A stretch of 64,000 nt of DNA, from the NCBI GenBank assembly GCA_047495785.1, contig JBLDXI010000013.1:4216001-4280000 (forward strand), in the 5' to 3' direction. The stretch comes from Lepidodermella squamata. Taxonomy: Eukaryota > Gastrotricha. Numbering within the stretch: position 1 is the stretch's first letter; every line of letters begins with the position of its first letter. The notes beneath the pieces were generated by a model. The model had not been told where the DNA came from. It searched no databases and saw only the letters and a list, made by a program, of their open reading frames with translations. Shown here piece after piece: positions 12,502-22,720 of this stretch. Both the position numbers and the translations under genes were made by a program.

Positions 12502-13252
12502 AAATTGTAGAAATTTGTGCCAGCATGCAACTATTCAGGCTTTTTCTAGTTTTAAATTATGTAAATAATTGCTTTTAAGAGACGTATTAAGGCGGAATGT
12601 CCAGAGCTAAAATTAAGTTTATAGCAATAATCGTCGATTATAATCAAAACTTGAACCTCTATTTTCAAAATATTCTTATACGCTCTGAACGTCATTTGTG
12701 CCTAAAATGAAGACATCTCGACACCGGTTGAAATCGAGCGTTAATGGTATGATTATATGCTATGAATGTCGCGTCTTGTTGTTGCGCTTCCTCACGTTTT
12801 TACCTCATCTTAGAGCACTGCCAAAATGTTACTAGCTCCAATTGTACATTCGTCCAGCCAACCTGCCCTTGCTTGATTGTTAAAGTACAAAGTTATATGA
12901 AATATGAAGGAAAAATAATAAAACTGAAGAGTAAAATTGTCTCTTTGCTTTATTGCAAATAGCGACAGAAAATCTTGCATTAAATGACACAAATGCGTTG
13001 AAAAAATTCAACTCATCAACATCGACACAGCCTTAAAAATTGTGAGCCAAACGAATGTTTTTGTACGTGATATTTTTAACGGCATTTCATGCACAGCGGT
13101 TCGATAAACACATTATTTTATTATATAAGATAAACGCGCAGGAATGAATAAGACTACATGAGAAAGTTTTTCCGCCTGTCAAATTTCACAAAATGAAAAA
13201 CCGGTTGTGGTATTGTGTAAGGAAACGAGAACGAACGAAAGCGATAACACAG
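12502..13252. other. Intergenic between convergent genes
   Basis: 3' flanks of the PAN-like gene (+) and PSMD7 (-). AT-rich; I see no gene. AATAAT/AATAAA-like words near 12917 could serve polyadenylation. Confidence 0.5.
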
Positions 13253-14544
13253 TTATTTCGACTTTTTGGTCGGACTGTCCTTGCCAGAGTCTTTGCTTGT
13301 CTTGTTCTCCTTATCCGTCGCCTTCTCGCCATCCTTCGCCTCGCCGTTCTTCGCCGCGTCCTTGTCCTTGGCCTTGTCCTTAGCAGTCGTGGCCGAGACC
13401 GCGTTCTCCTGCTCCTTTCGCTCGGTGTCGCGGTTTTGCAGCTGGTTGTTGATCAAATTGTGCAGGGCAATGACGGCGCGGAGAAGGGCAGACATGTAAA
13501 CAGCCAGCATTTCGTCATTCGTCGTCAACTGAAGCGATCGGACCAGCGACGGGAAGGTGACATCAGGCAGCAGATTGAAGATATCTTGCAGCACATAGAT
13601 AATGTTGTGGTCAATCGGCAAAATTCCAGACCGGACCTGCTCCAAATACGTGTAGATTTTAACCAGCTGGTCGCGCAGACCACGAAGGCCGAGTAACTGG
13701 TCGGTGATACGTTGCGACAGCGTTCCGATCGTCGATTCACGGATATCACGCAGGAGATGCTCGACACCGACTTCCTCCGCCTCTTCGGCTCCGATTTCAG
13801 ATGGGACGTGTTCGAAGGTGCGGGTGGTCGGCGTGCCGTCGTCATTCACCTGTTCAACAGCGATGTAGGCCTCGGTCGGCAGACCCATTTGTTTAGGCTG
13901 GACATCGACTACGACCAGCACGCTGTTCGGGCAGTAGTTGCGGACCAATTCGTTGATAGCGACGTCGTTTCCGCGCAGTTTCGGCCCGGTGTGGTACCAA
14001 CCGACGATACGTTCACGAGCTAAACAATTAAGTTGGAATGTATCGACGGGTAAATAATGATACGAGACTTCAAATAAACCCGCAGCACTTTGGATGTGTC
14101 GACAGTTTTGATCTAGCACCTTCTATTGTACAACCAGTCGGTTTACGCGACTGATCATAGGTTTCTGAGGTGCGAGCAAGTTTGAAATTTTGAAGAATTC
14201 CACCTTGAAATTTCTTTTCGCAGTTATGACTTACCATTAACTTTGCGAAACATGGCAAACATGTTTTCGAGGTAGTCGTGGTCGAGGAACCAAACGGTCG
14301 GATCGCGGTCGTCCTCGTCGAACGGAACAGCGAAGGAATTCGAGATATCGAGAACATTGCCGCGGGCCGATCCGAGCAAACACCCAACTACTCGCTTGCC
14401 AATACCGACCTTGTGCATGCGCGAGAAGTGATCGACAACGCTGAGCAGAACTAACGGGTGGACGACGACTTTTTCGACGGTTGACGATGGAAGACCAGCA
14501 GTCGCCGACTCGACATTATTCGCCGTTGCAACCTCAGATGCCAT
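13253..14544 (-). CDS. PSMD7: 26S proteasome regulatory subunit Rpn8 (PSMD7)
   Basis: Two exons, complement of 14235..14544 and 13253..14019; 358 residues. Rpn8 is the MPN-domain partner of the deubiquitinase Rpn11 in the proteasome lid. The MPN domain is clear: '[18 protein letters not shown]', 'RVVGCLLGS', '[15 protein letters not shown]', '[20 protein letters not shown]'. It lacks the JAMM metal-binding set, as expected for Rpn8. The helical C-terminal half ('[12 protein letters not shown]', '[10 protein letters not shown]') ends in the family's usual Lys/Asp/Glu-rich tail. The intron lies at VN|A in the MPN core. The start is 165 bp downstream of the RPL36 stop on the same strand. Confidence 0.97.
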
Positions 14545-14709
14545 TATTAATTAAATAATAAAAAATGACTAATTTTGGGAAAAAATAAAATTATTAAGGT
14601 GGGTGATTAAAATTTTTTGATTTTAGCGTTTTTTACTCAATCTTTCTTAGCTTTCTTTACGCAATTTATAGCAGCGGAAAACACTCGACACGTCGCACCA
14701 AACGGCTTC

Positions 14710-15114
14710 TTATTTCTTACCACCAGCAGCGGCGTGCTCGTGGTCGTGCTCGTGGGCATGGGCGTGGGCCTTGCGCATCTGTTGGATGGTGGTCTGCAGC
14801 TCTTCACGCTTCCTCTTGCCGCGCTTGCTGGTGCCGAGGCGCCGCTTCAAGAACTTGAGCGCGCGCTTATCCTTCGACACACGCAGCAATTCCATGGCCC
14901 TCTTTTCGTAGGGCGCCTGGCCGGAGACTTCACGGATGACGTCGCGAACCAGTTTGTTGTGGCGCGAGACGCGGCCCTTCCTCTTGACCGGGCGCGGTGG
15001 CGGCTTAACCTTAGTCACGCTGTGACCCTTGTTCAGACCGAGGGCCATTTCGTACTTGATCTTGGCACCGCCGGTCTTCTTGGCCTTCTCGGCCTTCTTG
15101 GCTGTTGGGGCCAT
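14710..15114 (-). CDS. RPL36: 60S ribosomal protein eL36 with His-rich tail
   Basis: Single coding exon, 134 residues. The eL36 core is unmistakable: '[13 protein letters not shown]', '[15 protein letters not shown]', '[19 protein letters not shown]', '[14 protein letters not shown]'. The ATG at 15114 (MAPTAKK) is preferred to upstream in-frame codons because a strong acceptor (TTATTTCCTCTAG, ending about 15132) lies just upstream, implying a 5'-UTR intron or a trans-splice site. Compared with the usual ~105 residues it has a Lys/Ala-rich N-terminal extension and an unusual C-terminal tail in which His alternates with Ala, Glu or Asp ([11 protein letters not shown]) before AAAGGKK. Confidence 0.96.
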   Translation of the reverse strand: MAPTAKKAEKAKKTGGAKIKYEMALGLNKGHSVTKVKPPPRPVKRKGRVSRHNKLVRDVIREVSGQAPYEKRAMELLRVSKDKRALKFLKRRLGTSKRGKRKREELQTTIQQMRKAHAHAHEHDHEHAAAGGKK

Positions 15115-15455
15115 TATCGGTATAAGAAACCCTAGAGGAAATAAGCGAAAAAATTGATTTTTCATAGTACAAACCGATCAATAGTTGTTACGAATTCAAA
15201 CACCTACACATCATCGGCGTGACGAGACTAGGTGATATTTGGTTTTCCCACAGCGAGAAAAGAATCAATTAATCAATGGCTGCACCGAAAAAAGCTTCGG
15301 TACACACCAAGCAAACCGGTGGTAGTAGGAAGAAAGAATAACACAAAAAATTTCAGGGCGCGTAACGTGAAAGCAGTTCTCAGCAGCTGTTATGTTTTTG
15401 ATTTTCAAAATTGTGCGTTCATTTTTGTAAATAATTAATTGAGTCTTGTTCGGTT
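15115..15455. other. Short intergenic gap between NTF2 and RPL36
   Basis: Holds the RPL36 5' leader with the acceptor near 15132 and the NTF2 3' UTR. A plus-strand open frame at 15232-15438 has no recognisable content. Confidence 0.5.
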
Positions 15456-16006
15456 TTAGGCAGCAATGCTGTGAAGAACAAGCCGGAAAATGTGATGCAT
15501 AATGCAGTAGTTTCCGGTGGGCAGTTTCTTGAGCAGGAAGGTGTCGGTGAAGCCTTTCACGGGATCATCGTCAGTCTATAAATAAGCAAGTCTCATCATA
15601 AACCAAAGTAAATTCTGAAGATAGGGAACTCTACCTTGAGTTGACCGAGAACTTGGATGATAATTCCCTCGTTTTCAGTAGGTTGAGCGTCGAATGTGGT
15701 CACGACATGCTTGATTTGTTGGAAGGTCAACGACTATTTAGATGAAATTTTCCAGTAAACAACAATTTTCATTAACCAAAGGAAGCCTACCGTCAATCTT
15801 CGGCCAATCGCTTCTGCTCCTTGCATCAAATCGCCTTCGAATGAGAAAATGGCTTGAGGCTAAAAAAATTCAAATAAAAAATCCTCCTTAATTTGATGAA
15901 ATCGTGAACTTACATGGAAGAAAGGAACAACATTTGCAGGTCCAGTGTCGAAAGCCGCGTAGTAAGCTTGACAGAACGCTTGCGAAACCGCGTTGAAATC
16001 AGCCAT
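15456..16006 (-). CDS. NUTF2: Nuclear transport factor 2
   Basis: Four small exons, complement of 15914..16006, 15791..15859, 15635..15733, 15456..15575, all in phase 0; 126 residues, the normal NTF2 length. NTF2 carries RanGDP into the nucleus and binds FG nucleoporins. Family features: start MADFNAVSQAFCQAYYAAFD, 'IFSFEGDLMQGAEAIGRRL', 'LTFQQIKHVVTTFDAQP', 'IIIQVLGQLK', 'DDDPVKGFTDTFLLKK' and the C-terminal 'HHIFRLVLHS'. Introns are 54-70 nt. The gene is easily missed because no single exon encodes more than 40 residues. It lies upstream of RPL36 on the same strand. Confidence 0.95.
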
Positions 16007-16963
16007 TAAATTACTACAACTAGTCGTAAAAAATCTAATTTTTGGGGAGGGATTGCAGGATTAGAGTTAGATACACACGATAGCTGAACTGCACCCCGCT
16101 TTCTCTACGCCGCAACTTTGTCCTATATGATGATTTTTCAGATGTAAGAAGAATGAAGCCAATTGCTGAAGTTTACGTACGTAAAAACTCGTCCAAATCT
16201 TCCTCAACACCTTATTCATCAATTTTCATCTTCACGCGCGCGGACAATCTTCTTTCTTCACATCTTCTCTGAATGTAGTAGTGTTGGTAGAGGGAGGTAG
16301 GTAGGTAGGAGTAGTAGTTAACTGAGAAAACATAAACACAGTTATTTAATTTCAGTACCAATTTTCTGTACACAGTAACTAGGATAATATGCGTGATTTT
16401 CATAGCTATGAATCGCGTTATGATTATTAGTAGAAATATCGGTAATATTTAACAGATTTGCTTCTAGCTCCCGCGAAAAAAGTCAAAGAAGGCACGAAAG
16501 GTTTAGAACATGACAGAAACGCAACAAGCGGAACATAACAGAGGTGTTGGTTTGCCGTCTTTGCTCTCTAAAACCATGCAACTAACAGCACACCGGTGCT
16601 TGAAAATCAAAAGTACAACTAGATGAAGTGATGATACACATCATGACTCGTTCGCATCACAGAAGAGCGGCGGCGACTGGTAATATAGTTGTATATGTAT
16701 ATGTATAGTAGAAGTAGTAACAAAATATCATCAACTCAAATCATTCGAAAAAAGGCTAGCCTATGTACATGTTAAATGTAATGACTCGATTTCTTTTTCA
16801 CACGCTGACGGAAGATCAGATCGAAATTAGGTGATGAAAATTGAGCAGATGTCAGCCATGGAGAAACAATGATGTTATTGTTATTGTTAGAACGAAGGCA
16901 ATGTATGATTATATGTGCTTCAATTCAGTGTTTTTGCGTAGCAAATACCTAAATGAGATGATC
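16007..16963. other. Intergenic / TRA2 3' UTR and NTF2 5' flank
   Basis: No gene supportable. Presumably contains the TRA2 3' untranslated region and the NTF2 promoter. Small GTAGGTAGGTAGGAGTAG tract near 16297. Confidence 0.5.
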
Positions 16964-17924
16964 TCAGAATTCCCGACGGCGGTGGGGGGACGGTGACCGA
17001 GAACGACCAGCGGGTGAACGGCTTCGGCCATAACGGCGACGCCGGTCAGGCGAGCGACGATCGGGTGAACGACGGTCAGGTGAGCGGCGATCTCCACGGC
17101 GGTACCGATCACGCTCAGAACTGAGAACAAAATTAGAAAATCCACATTGATAACTTGAAAAATTCAACCTACGCGCTAACACGGCCCATGTAAATTCCCG
17201 GGGTTGGCGAATGAGGTCGAGTTGTGGTGCTGAAATCGACGCGAATAGGACGGCCGTCAATCTCGATTCCGGCAAGCTTTTCGCGGGCAGTAGCGGCGTC
17301 TTCCACGTGCCTGTAGTAGATGAAGGCGAAACCACGTGATCGGCCCGACTGCTTATCGTAGACGACTTGCACGTCTTCCAGGGCGCCATAACGAGCAAAA
17401 ATATCACGAAGTTCGCGCTCTCGGGTTCGTAGTGACAAACCAAAAGCAGCTACACAACGACTAGGATTGGAATGGTCCTGAAAATCAGTCGACAATTTTG
17501 AAGAAGACTTTTTCAATGACTCAGGCTTTAATACCGAGGTGCCACCACGACGGCTGCCGCGATCATTAGACCGGCTACGACGGGAATGACGAGGAGGAGA
17601 TCGAGAGTCACGGGACTTGGAGCGGCGACTGCGTTTAGATGATCTGCTGTGACCATTTCGTTCACGTGAGGCACTTCTGCGCTTCCGTTCTTCACGAGCT
17701 GGGCTGCGAGAGTGGTGACGACGGCCGTTGCTTTGTCTGATGGGTGAATGCGAGTTTTTGCTCGACTTTAGCTTGGTCGGTGATTCACTTCCAGAGCGAG
17801 ACCGTGAATGATTGCGGTTGCGAGATCCAGTCGACTTGGATTGAGCTTCGTTCTCGTCATCCTCTGTCTTTTCACGGTAATGAGGACTGCTATTTGCAGC
17901 TGATACAGGACTTTCAGTAGCCAT
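16964..17924 (-). CDS. TRA2: Transformer-2 splicing regulator
   Basis: Two exons, complement of 17173..17924 and 16964..17120; 302 residues. TRA2 is an SR-like protein that binds GAA-rich exonic enhancers. It has the diagnostic RS1-RRM-RS2 layout: an N-terminal Arg/Ser domain (about residues 30-130), one RRM with RNP2-like 'VAAFGLSL' and RNP1 'SRGFAFIYY' (about 155-235), the TRA2-specific linker '[13 protein letters not shown]' and a C-terminal RS domain with three RRSPD units. The 52-nt intron splits the linker from RS2. TRA2 commonly autoregulates through alternative splicing; nothing in the sequence tests that here. The ATG is 243 bp after the NUDT9 stop. Confidence 0.96.
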
Positions 17925-18167
17925 TTCTTACAAATATTACACAAAAACCTAAATAAAATAATCATCAAGGTTATGTAACACATTACTTTCAAAATAAATC
18001 ATGATCAAAATACATAAATAGGCTGCTAACATGACAATCGACGTTAAGTATCACAAACGCAACTCAAAAGCAGTTTCGAAAAAGGAATAATATTTGACAA
18101 AAATAGTCCATGTAAAAGCAGTGTTATCAAGATGCAACAAAGTGCATCAAAATTGCATATGCCCGAA

Positions 18168-19055
18168 CTACCAATGCGCGTTATGATGCTTTGCCACGGC
18201 TTCTATAAAATGCTTATGAGAAGCGTACAATTGCAACTCCGAATCAATATCCGTCCAACGAACAGCACCTGCATCGTCGCCAGCTTGGAGAGGGAATTTA
18301 GCAACTGATGTTCCGCTTTCGTCATGAAAATTGACTGCAACTGTCTCCATCCAAGCGTTGTCAGTGTTGCGAGGATCATCGACGTAGCCTTCGTATACGA
18401 GTAAACCAGTGGAGAAAAATTTAGAAATCATCTGCGAGAGTTCGTCTCTTTCTTTGTGTTCAAATCCAGCTAGTGCTTCTTCATTAAATTCTCTCCGCAA
18501 AGTCTGATTAATGTTTTCACCAGCATCAACCATGCCACCTGGGATCGCCCACTGCTTGGTATCTCGTCGATTGATGGAAACAAACTGTAAGATTTTCTTT
18601 CCAGCCTTCTGCTCAATGGAACCTTTGGCGTCACGCTTCCACCTCGTCACAATAGGATCAGCGGCATGGTTAGGTCCCCAGCGGCCCAATTTTCCACGTT
18701 CCATGAGACCAGTTCGCCCGATAGGATTCAACGGTAAACCATTCTCATCGATTTTGTACTTGCCAACAAAGCTAACACGATTAACCTTGCCGTCGACTTG
18801 GTTATACAGGAGCTTAATCGACTTATCCTTCGTAACATCAGGATCTGCCCATTCTTTACCATGAACACCTTTATCTGTAAACGCGATAGGCTTGTATTCT
18901 GGCCACTTGACATCCCATCCCAGTTTTTCATCCGGAACAGGAAATCTCTGGATTGATTTCCCATCAGAGCAACCGTACGGCGAGCGAGCCTTGACATGAG
19001 CAAATCCAACTCCTAAGGAGCATAGCAGTGGCTTTGCTTTCGCCGTCGAGGCCAT
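18168..19055 (-). CDS. NUDT9: ADP-ribose pyrophosphatase NUDT9
   Basis: Intronless, 295 residues. NUDT9 hydrolyses ADP-ribose to AMP and ribose-5-phosphate, usually in mitochondria. The Nudix box is complete: GGMVDAGE, then LRREFNEEA (GX5EX7REUXEEXGU pattern). Family-specific blocks are 'GRWGPNHAADPIVTRWKR', 'QWAIPGG', 'GYVDDPRNTDNAWMET' and 'LQAGDDAGAVRW'. The short basic/Ala/Ser N-terminus (MASTAKAKPLLC) could be a weak mitochondrial signal. The REF-EE metal-binding residues are intact, so an active enzyme is expected, unlike TRPM2's degenerate NUDT9-H domain. The lack of introns contrasts with most neighbours. Confidence 0.96.
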   Translation of the reverse strand: MASTAKAKPLLCSLGVGFAHVKARSPYGCSDGKSIQRFPVPDEKLGWDVKWPEYKPIAFTDKGVHGKEWADPDVTKDKSIKLLYNQVDGKVNRVSFVGKYKIDENGLPLNPIGRTGLMERGKLGRWGPNHAADPIVTRWKRDAKGSIEQKAGKKILQFVSINRRDTKQWAIPGGMVDAGENINQTLRREFNEEALAGFEHKERDELSQMISKFFSTGLLVYEGYVDDPRNTDNAWMETVAVNFHDESGTSVAKFPLQAGDDAGAVRWTDIDSELQLYASHKHFIEAVAKHHNAHW

Positions 19056-20756
19056 ATAGAATGATGGAGTATAAAGAATATAAGATGGCCCCTAGCCTCT
19101 ATGAAATACGTAAAAGTTACGAGTTGCAACAACCAATTCGCTGGAAAAGCGGAGAGACGACAGAAATAAGTAAAAAGGTAAAAGAGAGAGTAACAAGTAC
19201 TCTATGAATAAAGCTATATAAACGCCCTTGGACGCTCGGCAAGAAGCCGAGAAATAGGAGGGCCGCAGGAGAACCCACTCCGAACTTTCGAACTTCAAAG
19301 CACATGGCGCCTTACGAGGGTTTTGAAACCTAAAACACGAACAGCGTGTGTAAAATTTGTCATAATTCAAGGTCTTCCTAAAAATAAAAAAATATTAAAA
19401 GAGTTGTATAAATATACATAAATATGGTTATATGCAATTTTTGGCATTTATGAGAATGCACGGTCGACCGCATGTTAATGGAAGTTGCAGCTCTGAAAGT
19501 TCCAAGTTTCCAGCAGTGTGTCTTTGAGTTCCATCCAAGGATCGCGGACATGCAAACCAAACTCATTTTTTAATGTCCTGCTTTAGCTGTAGAGCCATAT
19601 TAGACTCCATAGAGTTTCACCGCTTCACTTAAACCGAGGAAAGGTGAATGACCTAAGAGTCTAAGCCACCAAAAGTTATGGATACCCCTGACTTCTTTAG
19701 TAACCGTCGTGACGGATGCAGAATTATACGTGTCAATTGCTCACGAATTGATTGATTACTCGCGAGTCAATTGATCACGCAAATACTGATGCAAATACCC
19801 TATCTTTAACGTGCGAACGAACCGGCCAGAATTTAGCCGACCCATACCCAACCTACAACCGGTCAATTTACCGGCCGGTCAACCCGACCTGATCCACCTT
19901 TGTAATTATAATTATGTTCGAATCAAATGTAATCAAATTGTAATTTTCCCACGGCAGTCAGAAAATGTTGGTGCCTCCAGGGCATAAGGCATCCAATGGA
20001 TTTTTTTCTATGAGAGAAATCGCGGTACCCTAAGGCAACTACCTTGTTTGCCTACTTCGTACTTCGTCGGTACTTTTGGAGGCCCAGCACGCTTCTTTGG
20101 CGAAGGAATGGACACCCCTTAACAGCATTAGCTGTCGAGACAGGCGCCTACTGTGTTACATCAATGAGGGCATGCAAAAGAGAGGAAGTGATTTGAAAAC
20201 TGGATCGCGATAAGCTAGACTAGTTTGACCCGTTGCGAGACGCAATTTAGGTATCTTTAACGTGTGTTGTGCGCTGCGTGTGCGAGTTGTGTGATTTGGT
20301 GTGAAAATGGTTTTATGGCTTCGGGTGCTTCGTCTACTATGCATCGATACATTGAAGTGGCTAAATGAATACTTCTTTTCCCTTCAAGGTCTAGCCTCTC
20401 CAGCTCAATGCGAAGAGAACTAGCATCGGTATGATCAAGTGCGTTCATAATGAAGCGCGCTGCCTTATCGCATTGCAGATTTTGCTTTCTTTTGAGCGAC
20501 CCGTCGTTTTGCTTCAGCAATTATTGTATCACAGTAATGCAGGTGAGAGAATATGAGTACGTTGGCCATAGATTTATTACTAGATAAGATCGGAAAAATG
20601 ATTCAGATATAAATATATTGATTTCATACAAAGAAAATCCTGGTGATTAAATAGAATGATAATGCTTTACTATCATGGTACTTATGCACTCCCTGACAGA
20701 TCAAAGTTTTATTCTAAAAGAGAGAGTTGGAAATCGCTGTTATTTCACCGGATTTG
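19056..20756. other. Intergenic with retrotransposon debris
   Basis: Holds the NUDT9 5' flank (a TATATAA word near 19213 and an acceptor-like TATTTCATAG near 19100 on the minus strand), an ACCGG-rich patch with inverted words (19820-19885), the retrotransposon relic at 20160-20525 and the 3' flank of the polycystin gene. No intact gene. Confidence 0.5.
20160..20525 (-). mobile_element. Relic of a CR1/Jockey-like non-LTR retrotransposon (RT C-terminus)
   Basis: On the minus strand, 20525-20257 encodes a stretch with the familiar C-terminal reverse-transcriptase layout: a Lys-rich 'LQ..KAARFI' helix, then 'LRIELERLDLEGKR' (the L..LxWLxLexRR signature) and 'ATSMYRCI'. After a frame change near 20262 it continues as 'LRLATGQTSLAYRDP', matching the typical 'GxxSFxYRGxxxWNxLP' end. 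The frameshift and lack of the rest of the element make it a dead fragment. Family assignment is by motif only. Confidence 0.7.
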
Positions 20757-22720
20757 TTAGTCAGTTGTATAAACATGGCGAACGCTGCGCTGAAGGGTTT
20801 GCTTGTCGAACATATCCGGGTATTTACGGCATGTTTCGTCGACTTTTTTCTCCAGCTTATCCATCAGTGTCATCATGCGATTCGTGAATCGCTCGATTTC
20901 ATTCTCACGAATGGCTGAAAATCAACGTTGAAGAATGAAAATAACGATAGAAAGGGACATTACCCTGCTCGGTGTACAGGAATCGCTTATCAACGGAAAG
21001 TGCTGGAGGTCGGCGTTCGACCAGGCCAAGTATTTTTTTCAACTTTACGAACATGAACTCGAAAACAGCCTGCTCTTGCTTCAGCAGATGGCTGTCCATG
21101 CTCGCTTCTTCATAAGCGAAAACAATGAATGCAATCAGGAAATTGGTCAGAATGATGGAAACAACAAGGGAAAAAATAGTGAAGAAAATTGGTCCCATAA
21201 GTGGAAAAATCAATCGAAGAGACTTGTAGTCAAAAACACCGAGTTGCGTGGCGAAAAGGGTCTCCAGGGTAGAAACGAATGATGTGTAACCAGTGATATG
21301 ACTGCTGAAAACTAAGAAGCCCCATTGCGCGAAGGCCAAGAATACGACAGCGAAAACTAGAGAGAAGTTGAGTAAAACCTCCTTGGCGTTCTTCAGCGTT
21401 TGCATCATGATCATGATGTGGAGATTGAATCGCAGTAGTCGGATGAAACGAAGCGTTCCAACAGCAACAATAAAAGCGGCAAAGGCTGATACTACGAAGT
21501 CGTAGACTACGATGAGGTCCAGATTCGTGTAAGTTGTTGTTCGCGTCCTGAAACGGCCAGACATCAGCTTGAAGGCGGCATATCGGGCCCCGAACATTCC
21601 AGCCCAGAGAATGCACGAGAGAAGATGGAAAAAGTCAAGAACACACCAGAAATTCGTCCAGTAGGACTTCACGCCTGTTCGCATTTTCAAGCATTCGCGG
21701 ACGAACAGCAGAAATATAACCAAGAGGCACAAAATTTGAATAGCCAAGCTTAGCTTTTCTCCTTGGGTGTCATACGATTGAACCCTAAAGAAAAGTATAA
21801 AATTGTTGACTTTTTTAATGTAGACAACGACTGTTACGAGTTACTTGAGAATATAGCAGTAAGGTCTTGCTAGAATTCCACCGGTCTCCGGAAATTCGAA
21901 GATGTTTTGCGAAACTGAGAACAAGCTTCTGGCAGGGTTGAATAGGTTGAACTCGATGAAGAGAGCTCTGGTTTTATCATCAAGCCACTTGTTGGCGAAC
22001 AGATCATTTAAAACACTTCGAGCCTCGTCGAGGTCCTTGGGGAGATCAACAACGTAGCCGCCGCCATCGTATAGAGCCAGATTTCCAGATGTTGGAGTGG
22101 TACCTGTTTTCAGGGTTGACATGTAGCTCCAACCCAAGGTACCGGTCGCTTTCGAAACTGGGGTTGTTGTCGTAGTAAAAACTCTGGCCCTTGTTGTTGA
22201 ATTCATTTGCGAAGGATTGTTTGTTGTCGAAATGCTACCTGAAGCTTTGGTAGCTGGTGTCCATCCGACGCTGAAGTTCCGCGTCTCTTGATTGAGAAGC
22301 GAGAACGCAGAGGAACATGGGGTGCCAGTCTTCCTGAATGCTCTATGCACCCGACAACCCTCTGTTCCGACTCGAAGTTGCCTCAGACGAACAGTTCCCG
22401 CTAAGTATATTGCCTTATCTTGGGTGAAAGATCCTGGCTGGTCATCATCGGCCCCGTTATACCATTGCCTATCAATCAAGGCTGGCAACAAAGTATTGTT
22501 CAGGTAGACCCATATTTGCTCGTCGCGGATTACATCAGTGATTTTGACTGCTTTTCCCGGGCTATCTGCATAGACCCCAGCGAACAGCAGGAGACGGGAA
22601 GATTGTTGCATCTCCCAAGTCCATGGGTCGACGTTGTTATAAGCCACAAACATGACCATGTAGAGGAAGAAAACGTAAGATCCGATCTCTCGAATTACAC
22701 GCCACAGTGCCTTTTCTTTC
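20757..22720 (-). other. Polycystin TOP domain, ion channel and coiled coil
   Basis: The extracellular TOP (polycystin) domain reads 'REIGSYVFFLYMVMFVAY', 'VRLRQLRVGTEGC', 'GGGYVVDLPKDLDEA', 'NKWLDDKTRALFIEFNLFN', 'EFPETGG'. Exon 21784-20964 carries S2-S6: S4 'GTLRFIRLLRFNLHIM', pore 'FATQLGVFDYKSL' and S6 'FSLVVSIILTNFLIAF'. The pore differs from the LGD filter of polycystin-2. A ~30-residue Thr/Ser-rich insertion interrupts TOP near 22290-22130. The last exon (20914-20757) encodes a charged heptad-like helix (ENEIERFTNRMMTLMDKLEK) suited to coiled-coil assembly and ends at TAA 20757. Confidence 0.88.

Noticed and set aside
19092-19370. Minus-strand open frame upstream of NUDT9
   Set aside because: It contains a TATATAA word and an acceptor-like site and fits a promoter and 5' leader better than coding sequence; it does not extend the NUDT9 family N-terminus.
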